From Pseudomonas fluorescens HK44 (GTDB taxonomy: Bacteria > Pseudomonadota > Gammaproteobacteria > Pseudomonadales > Pseudomonadaceae): a DNA stretch of 64,000 nucleotides. Position numbers and translations under genes: made by a program. Where the stretch lies: NCBI RefSeq assembly GCF_000217955.3, contig NZ_AFOY02000015.1:1178001-1242000 (forward strand), read 5' to 3'. Below are positions 44,585-52,216 of the stretch, piece by piece. Numbering within the stretch: position 1 is the first letter of the stretch; every line of letters starts with the position of its first letter. The notes under the pieces were generated by a model. That model searched no databases. It was not told the origin of the DNA and saw only the letters and a program-made list of their open reading frames with translations.

Positions 44585-44815
44585 TTACATGTGAATTTCG
44601 GCGAATTTGATCCCGAGGCCACGTACTGTCTCGATCAATTCGTCCAGCCGAGCGAATGATTCGACCTCGTCGTTTTCATCCACCAGGAAATAGCTGCGCC
44701 CTGCACTTTTCTTGAAGAACACAATCCATTCCCCGGAGTTTGCCGGGTTTTGAATCACATGCGTCGCAGAGATATGCCCCTCTGCATGCCGCTCTCTTAC
44801 TTGCTCTCGCTTCAT
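44585..44815 (-). CDS. 76-residue small protein
   Basis: The protein begins MKREQVRERHAEGHISATHV and contains WIVFFKKSAGRSYFLVDENDEVESFARLDELIETVRGLGIKFAEIHM, an alpha/beta pattern seen in small plasmid- and host-encoded ParB-/KfrB-like accessory proteins, although I cannot assign it. ATG 44815 has GGAGTGG just upstream, better than the longer frame to 44905. It converges on the lipoprotein gene before it. Confidence 0.7.
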   Translation of the reverse strand: MKREQVRERHAEGHISATHVIQNPANSGEWIVFFKKSAGRSYFLVDENDEVESFARLDELIETVRGLGIKFAEIHM

Positions 44816-44951
44816 TGACCACTCCATAAATGACAATGCCGCCCAAGCCCGAGGCTGGACGGCATTCCCGCTGATTAACCACAGTTTATCGGACGATACG
44901 GTCAATCAGCCAATTTCAAATTCAGCGAGCGAGGGGGTAATCGCCAAAAAA

Positions 44952-45305
44952 CTATGAGCCAGAAATGCAGTTGTTGGCCGCATCCTGCACATCTCCAGGC
45001 CGAAACGGCACATTGGACATACTCTCGTGGAGCTTGATGCTGCTACCGCCGGATCGCTCTTCGATGTCAAACACCGCAGCCGGGTCCGCTGACAACTTCC
45101 CGGGAACAATCACCCGCACGCCATTCTTGTGTGACTCCATCTGCAACGCCCCGCGGGTCTTGGCCAGCTTACCGGCCACGCAGTTGGCGTACTCCTGGGG
45201 CTTTTTCCCCGAGATCACATTCATGGTCGGCAACGTCTGACTAATGTCCGAGACTGTCGCACAACCACTCATCGCCAACACCAGTACCAAAACGCCCCGC
45301 TTCAT
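44952..45305 (-). CDS. Lipoprotein of unknown function
   Basis: This 117-residue protein has a type II signal (MKRGVLVLVLAMSGC; Cys 15). The mature region has two cysteines (YANCVAG, ANNCISGS at the C-terminus) and no enzymatic motif. It probably resides in the inner leaflet of the outer membrane. The neighbouring small genes on both strands give no functional hint. Confidence 0.85.
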   Translation of the reverse strand: MKRGVLVLVLAMSGCATVSDISQTLPTMNVISGKKPQEYANCVAGKLAKTRGALQMESHKNGVRVIVPGKLSADPAAVFDIEERSGGSSIKLHESMSNVPFRPGDVQDAANNCISGS

Positions 45306-45515
45306 ACGAATCCTCCCTTAAAGACCCTCCGACAGCACAAATACTGTTTTTCTCCGGAGACCGCTGCTTTATCACGCATAAAAACCCGAATAGCTGTTTT
45401 TAATTGTCAAAGCGCCTCGCGGTAGCCCGATAATAAACCGTTCGGGCTGATAAACTGCGCCATCGCCCATGCTATCGTTTTGATTTTGTAGAAAAAGCCC
45501 TTCTGGAGGCGCCCC

Positions 45516-45818
45516 TTGAAATTTATCCACCAGCGCGAGCACCTCAATGAAGATGACATCGTCGTCATTCAATGCTCCCAAATGTGCAACATCCGCCTGA
45601 TGAACGACGCCAATTTTCGCAGCTTCAAGAATGGCGGCCGCCACACCTACCACGGCGGCGCGTTCGACACCTTCCCTGCGAAAATCACCGCGCCAAGCAC
45701 CGGTTTCTGGAACATTACCATCGACACGGTCAACCGCCGGCCGATCAGCGTGACCCGCAAGCCGACCCTGACCCACTCGATCAAAATCATCCGCCGGTCC
45801 AGTTCGAAACTCAGCTGA
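45516..45818 (+). CDS. DUF1883 family protein
   Basis: This 100-residue protein (KFIHQREHLNEDDIVVIQCSQ, NDANFRSFKNGGRHTYHGGAFDTFP, NITIDTVNRRPISVTRKP) matches DUF1883, a small beta-rich family also found fused to TIR and other signalling domains. The start codon is TTG with a strong GGAGG six bases upstream. The function is unknown. It is followed by the 55-residue gene, with 35 bp between. Confidence 0.88.
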   Translation: MKFIHQREHLNEDDIVVIQCSQMCNIRLMNDANFRSFKNGGRHTYHGGAFDTFPAKITAPSTGFWNITIDTVNRRPISVTRKPTLTHSIKIIRRSSSKLS

Positions 45819-45853
45819 TACCTTGACCCGCACAGTGACATACAGGTACGACC

Positions 45854-46021
45854 GTGGCCCAAACGACTAAATACGTCATCAAATACAAGCTCAACGAAGA
45901 ACGCCGCTTCGAGTTCGCCCAGCTTGAAACCGGCACCGAAGAAGAAGCCAGAGCGGCACTTGAAGCGATTCACGGCGACTTGTCCGGGATCAGCGATATA
46001 AAGGTCAGCAAAGCGCTGTAA
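45854..46021 (+). CDS. 55-residue small protein
   Basis: A GTG-initiated frame begins AQTTKYVIKYKLNEERRFEF and ends ISDIKVSKAL, with an acidic middle helix (ETGTEEEARAALEAIHG). The natural composition, spacing after DUF1883 and lack of any competing frame support it as a real gene. Its function is unknown. Confidence 0.65.
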   Translation: MAQTTKYVIKYKLNEERRFEFAQLETGTEEEARAALEAIHGDLSGISDIKVSKAL

Positions 46022-46042
46022 CCCCTGGCACAACCACTCCGG

Positions 46043-46092
46043 AGTTCGACCGCAAGCACCGGAGTGTCGCCCACCGTCGCACTCCCTAGACT
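46043..46092 (+). promoter_or_regulatory. Ada-box-like promoter element upstream of the oxygenase-alkB operon
   Basis: AGT, six bases, then GCAA (46043-46055), with the extension GCACCGGAGTGTC and a TAGACT hexamer about 30 bases later, is nearly the same as the stretch in front of ada. E. coli Ada boxes read AAT-N6-GCAA. The match is seen directly; the binding is inferred. Confidence 0.65.
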
Positions 46093-46125
46093 GGCACACC
46101 TCAACCTTGAGTTCAGGAGCCGGAC

Positions 46126-46902
46126 ATGTCCATTTCTTTGCCGCACAACACCTCAGTAGCGCGTTATATCGACGGTGTCCGTGCAATGGGCGAACAGCCT
46201 CTGATCTCGCGTATCAATGCACTGGATTGGCCTTCCCTGGAGCAAGACCTCGACCGGGACGGTTGCGCGACAATCAAAGAACTGCTCAGCCCCGAGCAAT
46301 GTGCAGACCTTAGCGCGCTCTACGCTCAGCCTGCGCTTTTCCGTTCGCAAGTGATAATGGCCCGACATGGTTTCGGGCGCGGCGAGTACAAATATTTCAG
46401 ATACCCGCTGCCGGATATCGTTGCTTGCCTGCGCGGCACGCTCTACTCAAGGCTTGTCCCGCTGGCCAATCGCTGGAATGAACGGATGGGCTTGCCCGGC
46501 CGCTTTCCCTCGGAGCACGCAGCCTTCCTGCAACGTTGTCATGACGCGGGACAGGAGCGCCCTACGCCGCTGTTGCTGCAATATGGTCCGCAGGACTACA
46601 ACTGTTTACATCAGGATCTGTACGGCGAGCCTGTGTTCCCACTGCAAGTGGCGATTCTGCTGTCCGCTCCCGGCGAAGACTTTACCGGTGGCGAATTCGT
46701 GCTCACCGAGCAGCGCCCACGGATGCAGTCACGGCCCATGGTGATGCGCCTTGCAAAAGGCGATGCGCCGATCTTTGCCGTGCATCAGCGCCCGGTCAAA
46801 GGTGTTCGCGGCGATTACCGGGTGAACCTGCGCCACGGTGTCAGTCGCCTGCACAGCGGCAAACGGCATACCCTAGGAGTGATCTTTCACGATGCGCAGT
46901 AA
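46126..46902 (+). CDS. 2OG-Fe(II) oxygenase of the alkylation-repair cluster
   Basis: This 258-residue dioxygenase has a C-terminal jelly-roll with an HxD pair (CLHQDLYGE) and a distal His near LRHGVSRLHSGKRHTLGVIFHD, with Arg residues for 2-oxoglutarate. The first 100 residues form a helical domain (PSLEQDLDRDGCATIKELL). It overlaps alkB by 11 bases and carries AGGAG before its ATG, so the pair is one operon. The substrate is unknown; the company of alkB and ada and the shared upstream element suggest that it acts on alkylated nucleic acid or protein. Confidence 0.9.
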   Translation: MSISLPHNTSVARYIDGVRAMGEQPLISRINALDWPSLEQDLDRDGCATIKELLSPEQCADLSALYAQPALFRSQVIMARHGFGRGEYKYFRYPLPDIVACLRGTLYSRLVPLANRWNERMGLPGRFPSEHAAFLQRCHDAGQERPTPLLLQYGPQDYNCLHQDLYGEPVFPLQVAILLSAPGEDFTGGEFVLTEQRPRMQSRPMVMRLAKGDAPIFAVHQRPVKGVRGDYRVNLRHGVSRLHSGKRHTLGVIFHDAQ

Positions 46903-47569
46903 AGCGATGCCCTCCACCACCTTCGAGCTGTTTGCCGATGAAGACCGGCAACCGGCCAGGACCGAGCAACTCGGCGAACAGTCTTGCGTTCTCCGAGGTT
47001 TCGCCCTGCCCTGGGTGGAGCAATTGCTGCCGGCGCTGGAGAAGATTTTACTGGCCGCACCATTTCGGCAGATGGTCACCCCCGGCGGTTTCACCATGTC
47101 TGTCGGCTTGAGCAGCTGTGGCACGCTGGGCTGGACCACCGATCGCAGTGGCTATCGCTACACCCGCATCGATCCTTTCAGCGGCCAGCCTTGGCCGGCA
47201 ATGCCCAAGGTCTTTCGGGAAATGGCACAGGCCGCCGCACGAGCAGCCGGTTTCCATCACTTTGAACCCGATGCCTGCCTGATCAACCGATACCTGCCGG
47301 GCGCCAAAATGTCGTTGCATCAGGACAAGGATGAACGGTCCTACGATCCGCCGATTGTTTCGGTGTCCCTCGGTCTGCCGGCGATGTTCCTGTTCGGCGG
47401 CTTCAAGCGCAGCGACACGAGCCTGCGAGTGCCGCTGTTTCACGGTGACATCGTGGTCTGGGGCGGCGTGGATCGCTTGCGTTATCACGGCGTGCTGCCG
47501 CTCAAGGAGGGCCATCACCCGCAACTGGGCGGACAGCGGATCAACTTCACGTTCCGTACGGCGGGATGA
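46892..47569 (+). CDS. alkB: AlkB, oxidative DNA/RNA demethylase
   Basis: This 225-residue Fe(II)/2-oxoglutarate dioxygenase repairs 1-methyladenine and 3-methylcytosine. Iron ligands are His143 and Asp145 (LHQDKDER) and His199 (LRYHGVLPL); Arg222 (INFTFR) binds 2-oxoglutarate; the nucleotide-recognition lid GLSSCGTLGWTTDRSGYRY matches E. coli AlkB. Length is normal. It is translated from within the end of the upstream oxygenase gene and lies 85 bp before ada, which has its own promoter element. Confidence 0.97.
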   Translation: MRSKAMPSTTFELFADEDRQPARTEQLGEQSCVLRGFALPWVEQLLPALEKILLAAPFRQMVTPGGFTMSVGLSSCGTLGWTTDRSGYRYTRIDPFSGQPWPAMPKVFREMAQAAARAAGFHHFEPDACLINRYLPGAKMSLHQDKDERSYDPPIVSVSLGLPAMFLFGGFKRSDTSLRVPLFHGDIVVWGGVDRLRYHGVLPLKEGHHPQLGGQRINFTFRTAG

Positions 47570-47576
47570 AACCCGG

Positions 47577-47626
47577 AATTTGACCGCAAGCACCGGAGTG
47601 TCCTCAGCGCCCACACTCTCTAGGCT
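47577..47626 (+). promoter_or_regulatory. Ada-box-like promoter element upstream of ada
   Basis: AAT, six bases, then GCAA (47577-47589) fits the E. coli Ada-box layout exactly. It is followed by GCACCGGAGTGTC and a TAGGCT hexamer at the same spacing as in the site at 46043. Confidence 0.7.
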
Positions 47627-47654
47627 GAACTGAACCTTTTACCGGTAACGCCCC

Positions 47655-48758
47655 ATGAACACTGCCAAACCCACCACAGAGCAAGATCCCCGTTGGTCCG
47701 CAGTGCTGGCTCGCGACCCGGGCGCTGACGGCCAGTTTGTCTACGCGGTGAAAACCACCGGGATCTATTGCCGCCCCAGCAGCCTGGCGCGATTGCCGAA
47801 ACCGGAAAACGTCGAGTTCTTCGACACCGAACAACAGGCTCAAGCTGCCGGTTATCGCCCGAGCAAACGCGCAGCACCGGACCAGACCCATCTCGCCGCG
47901 CAACACGCCACACTGGTCGCCGCAGCCTGCCGGCAGATCGAGGCTGCCGAAACATCGCCCAGCTTGAACGAACTGGCAGAAACCGCACGCATGAGCGCCT
48001 TCCACTTTCACCGGGTGTTCAAGGCCGTCACCGGCCTGACGCCCAAGGGCTACGCCATTGCACAACGTTCACGCAGGGTTCGTGAACGCCTGGAAGTCGC
48101 CGGTTCGGTGACTGACGCGCTGTATGACGCAGGTTTCAATTCCAACAGCCGTTTCTACGAGTCCTCCGACCACCTGCTCGGCATGAAGCCCAGCGACTAC
48201 CGTGCTGCGGGCCAGAATACCGACATCCGCTTTGCCGTTGGCCAATGCTCGTTGGGGGCGATTGTGGTGGCGCAAAGTCAACGCGGGGTGTGCGCGATCC
48301 TCTTGGGGGACGATCCCCACGCGCTGGTCTGCGACCTGCAAGACCGGTTCCGCCAGGCCAACCTGATTGGCGCCGACCATGAGTTCGAGCAGTTGATTGC
48401 CAGGGTGGTGGGCTTCATCGAAGCCCCGGCGCTTGGCCTGGACCTGCCACTGGACGTGCGCGGCACAGCGTTTCAGGAGCGGGTGTGGATGGCGTTGCGA
48501 GATATTCCGGCGGGCAGCACCGCCAGCTACGCCGACATTGCCCAACGTATCGGCGCGCCGAAAGCCTGCCGTGCCGTAGCCCAGGCTTGCGGTGCCAACA
48601 ACCTCGCGGTGGCCATTCCCTGCCATCGGGTAGTGCGCAGCGATGGCGGTCTCTCGGGCTACCGCTGGGGGGTGGAGCGCAAGCGTCAACTGCTTGCGCG
48701 TGAAACCCGATCGCAGGAAATGCCGATATGCACGGCCACTGACTCTGGGCCGGTATAG
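47655..48758 (+). CDS. ada: Ada, bifunctional methyltransferase/regulator with degenerate zinc site
   Basis: This 367-residue protein follows the E. coli Ada layout: N-terminal methylphosphotriester domain, AraC-type HTH (LNELAETARMSAFHFHRVFKAVTG), and C-terminal O6-alkylguanine methyltransferase with the acceptor Cys323 in AIPCHRVVRSDG. The N-terminal acceptor Cys39 (TTGIYCRP) remains, but the other three zinc ligands are replaced: Ser43, Ser70 and Ala73 stand where E. coli has Cys42, Cys69 and Cys72. Classical zinc-dependent methyl sensing is therefore doubtful. No good ribosome site precedes the ATG. Its last 73 bases overlap the convergent gene at 48686-49171. Confidence 0.95.
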   Translation: MNTAKPTTEQDPRWSAVLARDPGADGQFVYAVKTTGIYCRPSSLARLPKPENVEFFDTEQQAQAAGYRPSKRAAPDQTHLAAQHATLVAAACRQIEAAETSPSLNELAETARMSAFHFHRVFKAVTGLTPKGYAIAQRSRRVRERLEVAGSVTDALYDAGFNSNSRFYESSDHLLGMKPSDYRAAGQNTDIRFAVGQCSLGAIVVAQSQRGVCAILLGDDPHALVCDLQDRFRQANLIGADHEFEQLIARVVGFIEAPALGLDLPLDVRGTAFQERVWMALRDIPAGSTASYADIAQRIGAPKACRAVAQACGANNLAVAIPCHRVVRSDGGLSGYRWGVERKRQLLARETRSQEMPICTATDSGPV

Positions 48759-49171
48759 GCCTCAAAGTCGGTGGCAAATCGGCGCTTTACCTGCGGATTG
48801 GCCTCGAAGTACGCCCAGACCCTGCCCCACGCCTCGATCACACTGCCGGGCATCGCCCCCTTCGCCTCGAATACCAGGTACTGGCCGCCCTGCACCTCAA
48901 TGGTTTCATAACCGGGAGCGGCTTCATTGACCGCCACCCCGGCCATCACATCGAAAGATCCCGAGGCATCGGACTCATAGTGGGAATACACCCCGTAGGC
49001 CGCTGAGTCCGGTTGCTTATTGGCAATCTTGTCAAACAGCCCTTCGACAAAAAATCGCTGCCACATCGGGCCTATCCTGGCGGTAGTTGCCTGCTGCTCG
49101 GCGCTGTTGAACGTACGTACACGCAATCCCGATACACGGAATGGCGAAATCTCAAGTTGCTTCAAATCCAT
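48686..49171 (-). CDS. GyrI-like small-molecule-binding domain protein
   Basis: This 161-residue protein consists of a single AraC effector-binding/GyrI-like domain (FRVSGLRVRTFNSAEQQATTARIGPMWQRF, YGVYSHYESDASGSFDVMAGV, ETIEVQGGQYLVFEAKG). Such stand-alone proteins bind hydrophobic ligands or inhibit gyrase in other bacteria. ATG 49171 has GGAGGA at good distance. Its 3' end overlaps the 3' end of ada, tail to tail. Confidence 0.85.
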   Translation of the reverse strand: MDLKQLEISPFRVSGLRVRTFNSAEQQATTARIGPMWQRFFVEGLFDKIANKQPDSAAYGVYSHYESDASGSFDVMAGVAVNEAAPGYETIEVQGGQYLVFEAKGAMPGSVIEAWGRVWAYFEANPQVKRRFATDFEAYTGPESVAVHIGISCDRVSRASS

Positions 49172-49412
49172 CGAACAGTTCCTCCGTCGTTAACGACTCA
49201 CATCCACCACAAGCAGCCACAATGCCATTGGCCCAAGCGCTGACACAAGCGCGGCCAAGGTGGGCTGCCGAGCGAGTCAATCACTGCACTGAAAAGCCGT
49301 GAGCGAATTTACAACCGCGGACGATGCCCTTGGCATCTGCGCATAAAGGCCACTGGCCTTCAGGGGGTGACTACTGCTACAAAAGCCGCTCTTGTCATGA
49401 AGAGGACATCCA

Positions 49413-50477
49413 ATGAGCCAGTGGCCTGACACCCGTATTCTTGATCTGCTCGGCATCGAATTGCCGATCATCCAGGCTCCCATGGCCGGAGCCACCGGAT
49501 CGGCCATGGTCATCGCAGCCAGTAATGCCGGCGCACTGGGCTCAATGCCCGCCGCGATGCTCAGTGTCGAACAGTTACGCGAAGAGCTGAAGGTCATCCG
49601 GCAACACAGCCAGCGCCCGTTCAACGTGAACTTCTTCTGCCATCAACCACCCGTGGCCGACGAACAACGCGCTCAGCAATGGAAAGATCTGCTGGAGCCG
49701 TATTACCGCGAATTGGGCGCTGACTTCGATGCACCGACCCCGGTTTCCAATCGTGCGCCGTTCGATGCCGCCGCCTGCGCGGTGGTCGAAGAGTTCCGTC
49801 CGCAGGTAGTGAGTTTTCACTTCGGCCTACCGGAAAAGTCCCTGCTCGATCGGGTCAAAGCCACCGGCGCGAAGGTTCTGTCTTCGGCGACTACCGTCGA
49901 TGAGGCGATCTGGCTGGAACAGCATGGCTGCGACGCGATTATCGCCATGGGTTACGAGGCCGGAGGCCATCGCGGGATGTTTCTCAGCGATGACCTGAAC
50001 AGTCAGGTCGGCACCTTTGCGCTGGTGCCGCAAATCGTCGATGCCGTCAGCGTACCGGTGATCGCCGCAGGCGGGATCGGCGATGCGCGCGGGATTGTCG
50101 CCGCCTTCGCCTTGGGTGCCTCGGCAGTGCAAATGGGCACCGCCTACCTGTTTACTCCGCAAGCCAAGGTCAGCGCCTCCCATCACCGGGCCTTGCGCAG
50201 CGCCAAGGAAAGCGAGACGGCGCTGACCAATATTTTCACCGGGCGTGCAGCGCGAGGCATTCTCAATCGGGTCATGCGCGAACTCGGCCCGATCAGCCCG
50301 CAAGCCCCGGCCTTCCCGCTGGCCGGCGGCGCGCTGATGCCACTGCGTGCCAAGGATGAAGCGGATTTCAGCAATCTCTGGGCCGGACAAGCGCTGCGGC
50401 TTGGGATTGAATTACCGACCGCTGAGTTGACCCGGCGCCTGGCTGACGAGGCACTGGCCTTGATGGCGCGTCGCTAA
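49413..50477 (+). CDS. Nitronate monooxygenase
   Basis: This 354-residue FMN-dependent TIM-barrel enzyme of the 2-nitropropane dioxygenase family oxidises alkyl nitronates, including propionate 3-nitronate. Motifs are QAPMAGATGSAMVIAASNAGALGS, VVSFHFGLP, MGYEAGGHRGMF and VPVIAAGGIGDARGIVAAFALGASAVQMGTAYL. It appears monocistronic, with GAGG upstream of the ATG. Confidence 0.93.
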   Translation: MSQWPDTRILDLLGIELPIIQAPMAGATGSAMVIAASNAGALGSMPAAMLSVEQLREELKVIRQHSQRPFNVNFFCHQPPVADEQRAQQWKDLLEPYYRELGADFDAPTPVSNRAPFDAAACAVVEEFRPQVVSFHFGLPEKSLLDRVKATGAKVLSSATTVDEAIWLEQHGCDAIIAMGYEAGGHRGMFLSDDLNSQVGTFALVPQIVDAVSVPVIAAGGIGDARGIVAAFALGASAVQMGTAYLFTPQAKVSASHHRALRSAKESETALTNIFTGRAARGILNRVMRELGPISPQAPAFPLAGGALMPLRAKDEADFSNLWAGQALRLGIELPTAELTRRLADEALALMARR

Positions 50478-50487
50478 ACACCATTTG

Positions 50488-50587
50488 CTCGTTCCCATGC
50501 TCTGCGTGGTAACGCCTCAACGGACGCTCTGCGTCTGCTTCGGCAGGTGACGCGGAGCGTCACTGGCTGCATTCCCACGCAGGAGCG
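50488..50587. repeat. Diverged inverted repeat (GTTCCCATGCTCTGCGTGG class)
   Basis: Imperfect inverted arms (GTTCCCATGCTCTGCGTGG and CATTCCCACGCAGGAGCGT) enclose inner GACGCTCTGCGTC and GACGCGGAGCGTC stems. This is a repeat class different from the REPINs and lies in the nitronate monooxygenase-modA spacer. Confidence 0.65.
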
Positions 50588-50664
50588 TAAAACCCCGTAG
50601 CAGTTGCCGAGCCCGCGAGGCAGCTCATTGAGAGGTATTTGATACGTTCCGTTTGTTGGCAATT

Positions 50665-50688
50665 CGCTATATATTCATCTATATAGCG
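50665..50688. promoter_or_regulatory. ModE-type operator upstream of modA
   Basis: Perfect 9-bp arms CGCTATATA and TATATAGCG separated by six bases (TTCATC) match the ModE palindrome known from E. coli modABC. It lies about 77 bp before the modA start and implies repression by molybdate-bound ModE. No modE gene is in the window. Confidence 0.92.
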
Positions 50689-50764
50689 TTTCACCCTCTC
50701 GCACCGGTGCAGTCCACCCCCAATAAAAATTGCCCACTGCACCTGCCTACCCCGGAGCCGCTTC

Positions 50765-51532
50765 ATGACTATCCGTGTCTCACGTTTTGCCCCTACTTGC
50801 CTGGCATCCTTGCTCGCCGTGTTCGCACTTGGCTCAGCCCAGGCCGATGAAGTCCAGGTTGCGGTCGCAGCCAATTTCACTGCGCCAATCCAGGCCATCG
50901 CCGCCGACTTCGAAAAAGACACCGGGCACAAACTGGTCGCCGCTTATGGCGCCACGGGTCAGTTCTACACCCAGATCAAAAACGGTGCGCCGTTCGACGT
51001 GCTCCTGTCGGCTGACGACAGCACCCCGCAAAAACTCGAGAGCGAAGGCGACACGGTCAAAGGTTCGCGTTTCACCTACGCCATCGGCACCCTGGCGCTG
51101 TGGTCGGCCAAGGACGGTTACGTTGACGCCAAAGGCAAAGTACTCAGCGATAACAAATATCAGCACCTGTCCATCGCCAACCCGAAAGCCGCCCCTTACG
51201 GCCTCGCGGCCACCCAGGTATTGGCTAAACTGGGGCTGACCGACAAGGTCAAGGGCAAGATCGTCGAAGGCCAGAACATCACCCAGGCCTACCAGTTCGT
51301 CTCCACCGGCAATGCGCAAATAGGCTTCGTCGCCTTGTCGCAGATCTATAAAGACGGCAAAGTCACCAGCGGTTCGGCCTGGATCGTTCCAGCCGACATG
51401 CACGACCCGATCAAACAAGACGCAGTGATCCTCAACAAAGGCAAAGACAACCCGGCCGCCAAGGCACTGGTTGCTTACCTCAAAGGGCCTAAAGCCGCTG
51501 CCGTCATCAAGTCCTACGGTTATCAACTCTAA
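50765..51532 (+). CDS. modA: ModA, molybdate-binding periplasmic protein
   Basis: This 255-residue ABC substrate-binding protein has a Sec signal (MTIRVSRFAPTCLASLLAVFALGSAQA) and the ModA motifs VAVAANFTAPIQAIAADFE, YGATGQFYTQIKNGAPFDVLLSADDSTP and IANPKAAPYGLAA, which line the oxyanion site. It delivers molybdate to ModBC. Its stop codon is directly followed by the modB ATG (TAAATG). Confidence 0.96.
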   Translation: MTIRVSRFAPTCLASLLAVFALGSAQADEVQVAVAANFTAPIQAIAADFEKDTGHKLVAAYGATGQFYTQIKNGAPFDVLLSADDSTPQKLESEGDTVKGSRFTYAIGTLALWSAKDGYVDAKGKVLSDNKYQHLSIANPKAAPYGLAATQVLAKLGLTDKVKGKIVEGQNITQAYQFVSTGNAQIGFVALSQIYKDGKVTSGSAWIVPADMHDPIKQDAVILNKGKDNPAAKALVAYLKGPKAAAVIKSYGYQL

Positions 51533-52213
51533 ATGACGCTATCGAGTGCCGACTATTCCGCCATCTGGCTGACCCTCAAGCTGGCATCCCTGACGACGGC
51601 CATCCTGCTGGTCATAGGCACTCCGATTGCGCTGTGGCTGTCGCGCACCCGCTCCTGGTTGCGCGGGCCCGTCGGCGCCATCGTCGCCCTGCCCCTGGTG
51701 CTGCCGCCGACGGTGATCGGCTTCTATTTGCTGCTGACCCTCGGCCCTAACGGGGTCATCGGCCAGTTCACCCAAGCACTGGGGCTGGGCACGCTGACGT
51801 TCAGCTTTGCAGGGCTGGTGATCGGTTCGGTCATCTACTCAATGCCTTTTGTCGTCCAGCCACTGCAGAACGCCTTCTCGGCGATTGGTCCGCGTCCACT
51901 GGAAGTGGCCGCGACCTTGCGCGCCAACCCTTGGGACACTTTTTTCAACGTGATCTTGCCGTTGGCCAGGCCAGGTTTTATCACCGCCGCCATTCTCGGC
52001 TTCGCCCACACCGTGGGCGAGTTCGGCGTGGTGCTGATGATCGGTGGCAATATCCCGGACAAAACCCGCGTGGTGTCAGTGCAGATCTACGATCATGTCG
52101 AAGCCATGGAGTACGCTCAGGCCCACTGGCTGGCCGGGGCGATGCTGGTGTTCTCATTCCTGGTGTTGCTGGCGCTGTACTCCAGCCGCACAACCAAAAC
52201 CGGCTGGAGCTGA
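51533..52213 (+). CDS. modB: ModB, molybdate ABC transporter permease
   Basis: This 226-residue inner-membrane protein has five to six membrane segments and the permease EAA-like loop (LEVAATLRANPWDTFFNVILPLARPG) that contacts ModC. It is fused without gap to modA and three bases from modC, so the three genes are tightly coupled. Confidence 0.96.
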   Translation: MTLSSADYSAIWLTLKLASLTTAILLVIGTPIALWLSRTRSWLRGPVGAIVALPLVLPPTVIGFYLLLTLGPNGVIGQFTQALGLGTLTFSFAGLVIGSVIYSMPFVVQPLQNAFSAIGPRPLEVAATLRANPWDTFFNVILPLARPGFITAAILGFAHTVGEFGVVLMIGGNIPDKTRVVSVQIYDHVEAMEYAQAHWLAGAMLVFSFLVLLALYSSRTTKTGWS

Positions 52214-52216
52214 TCG

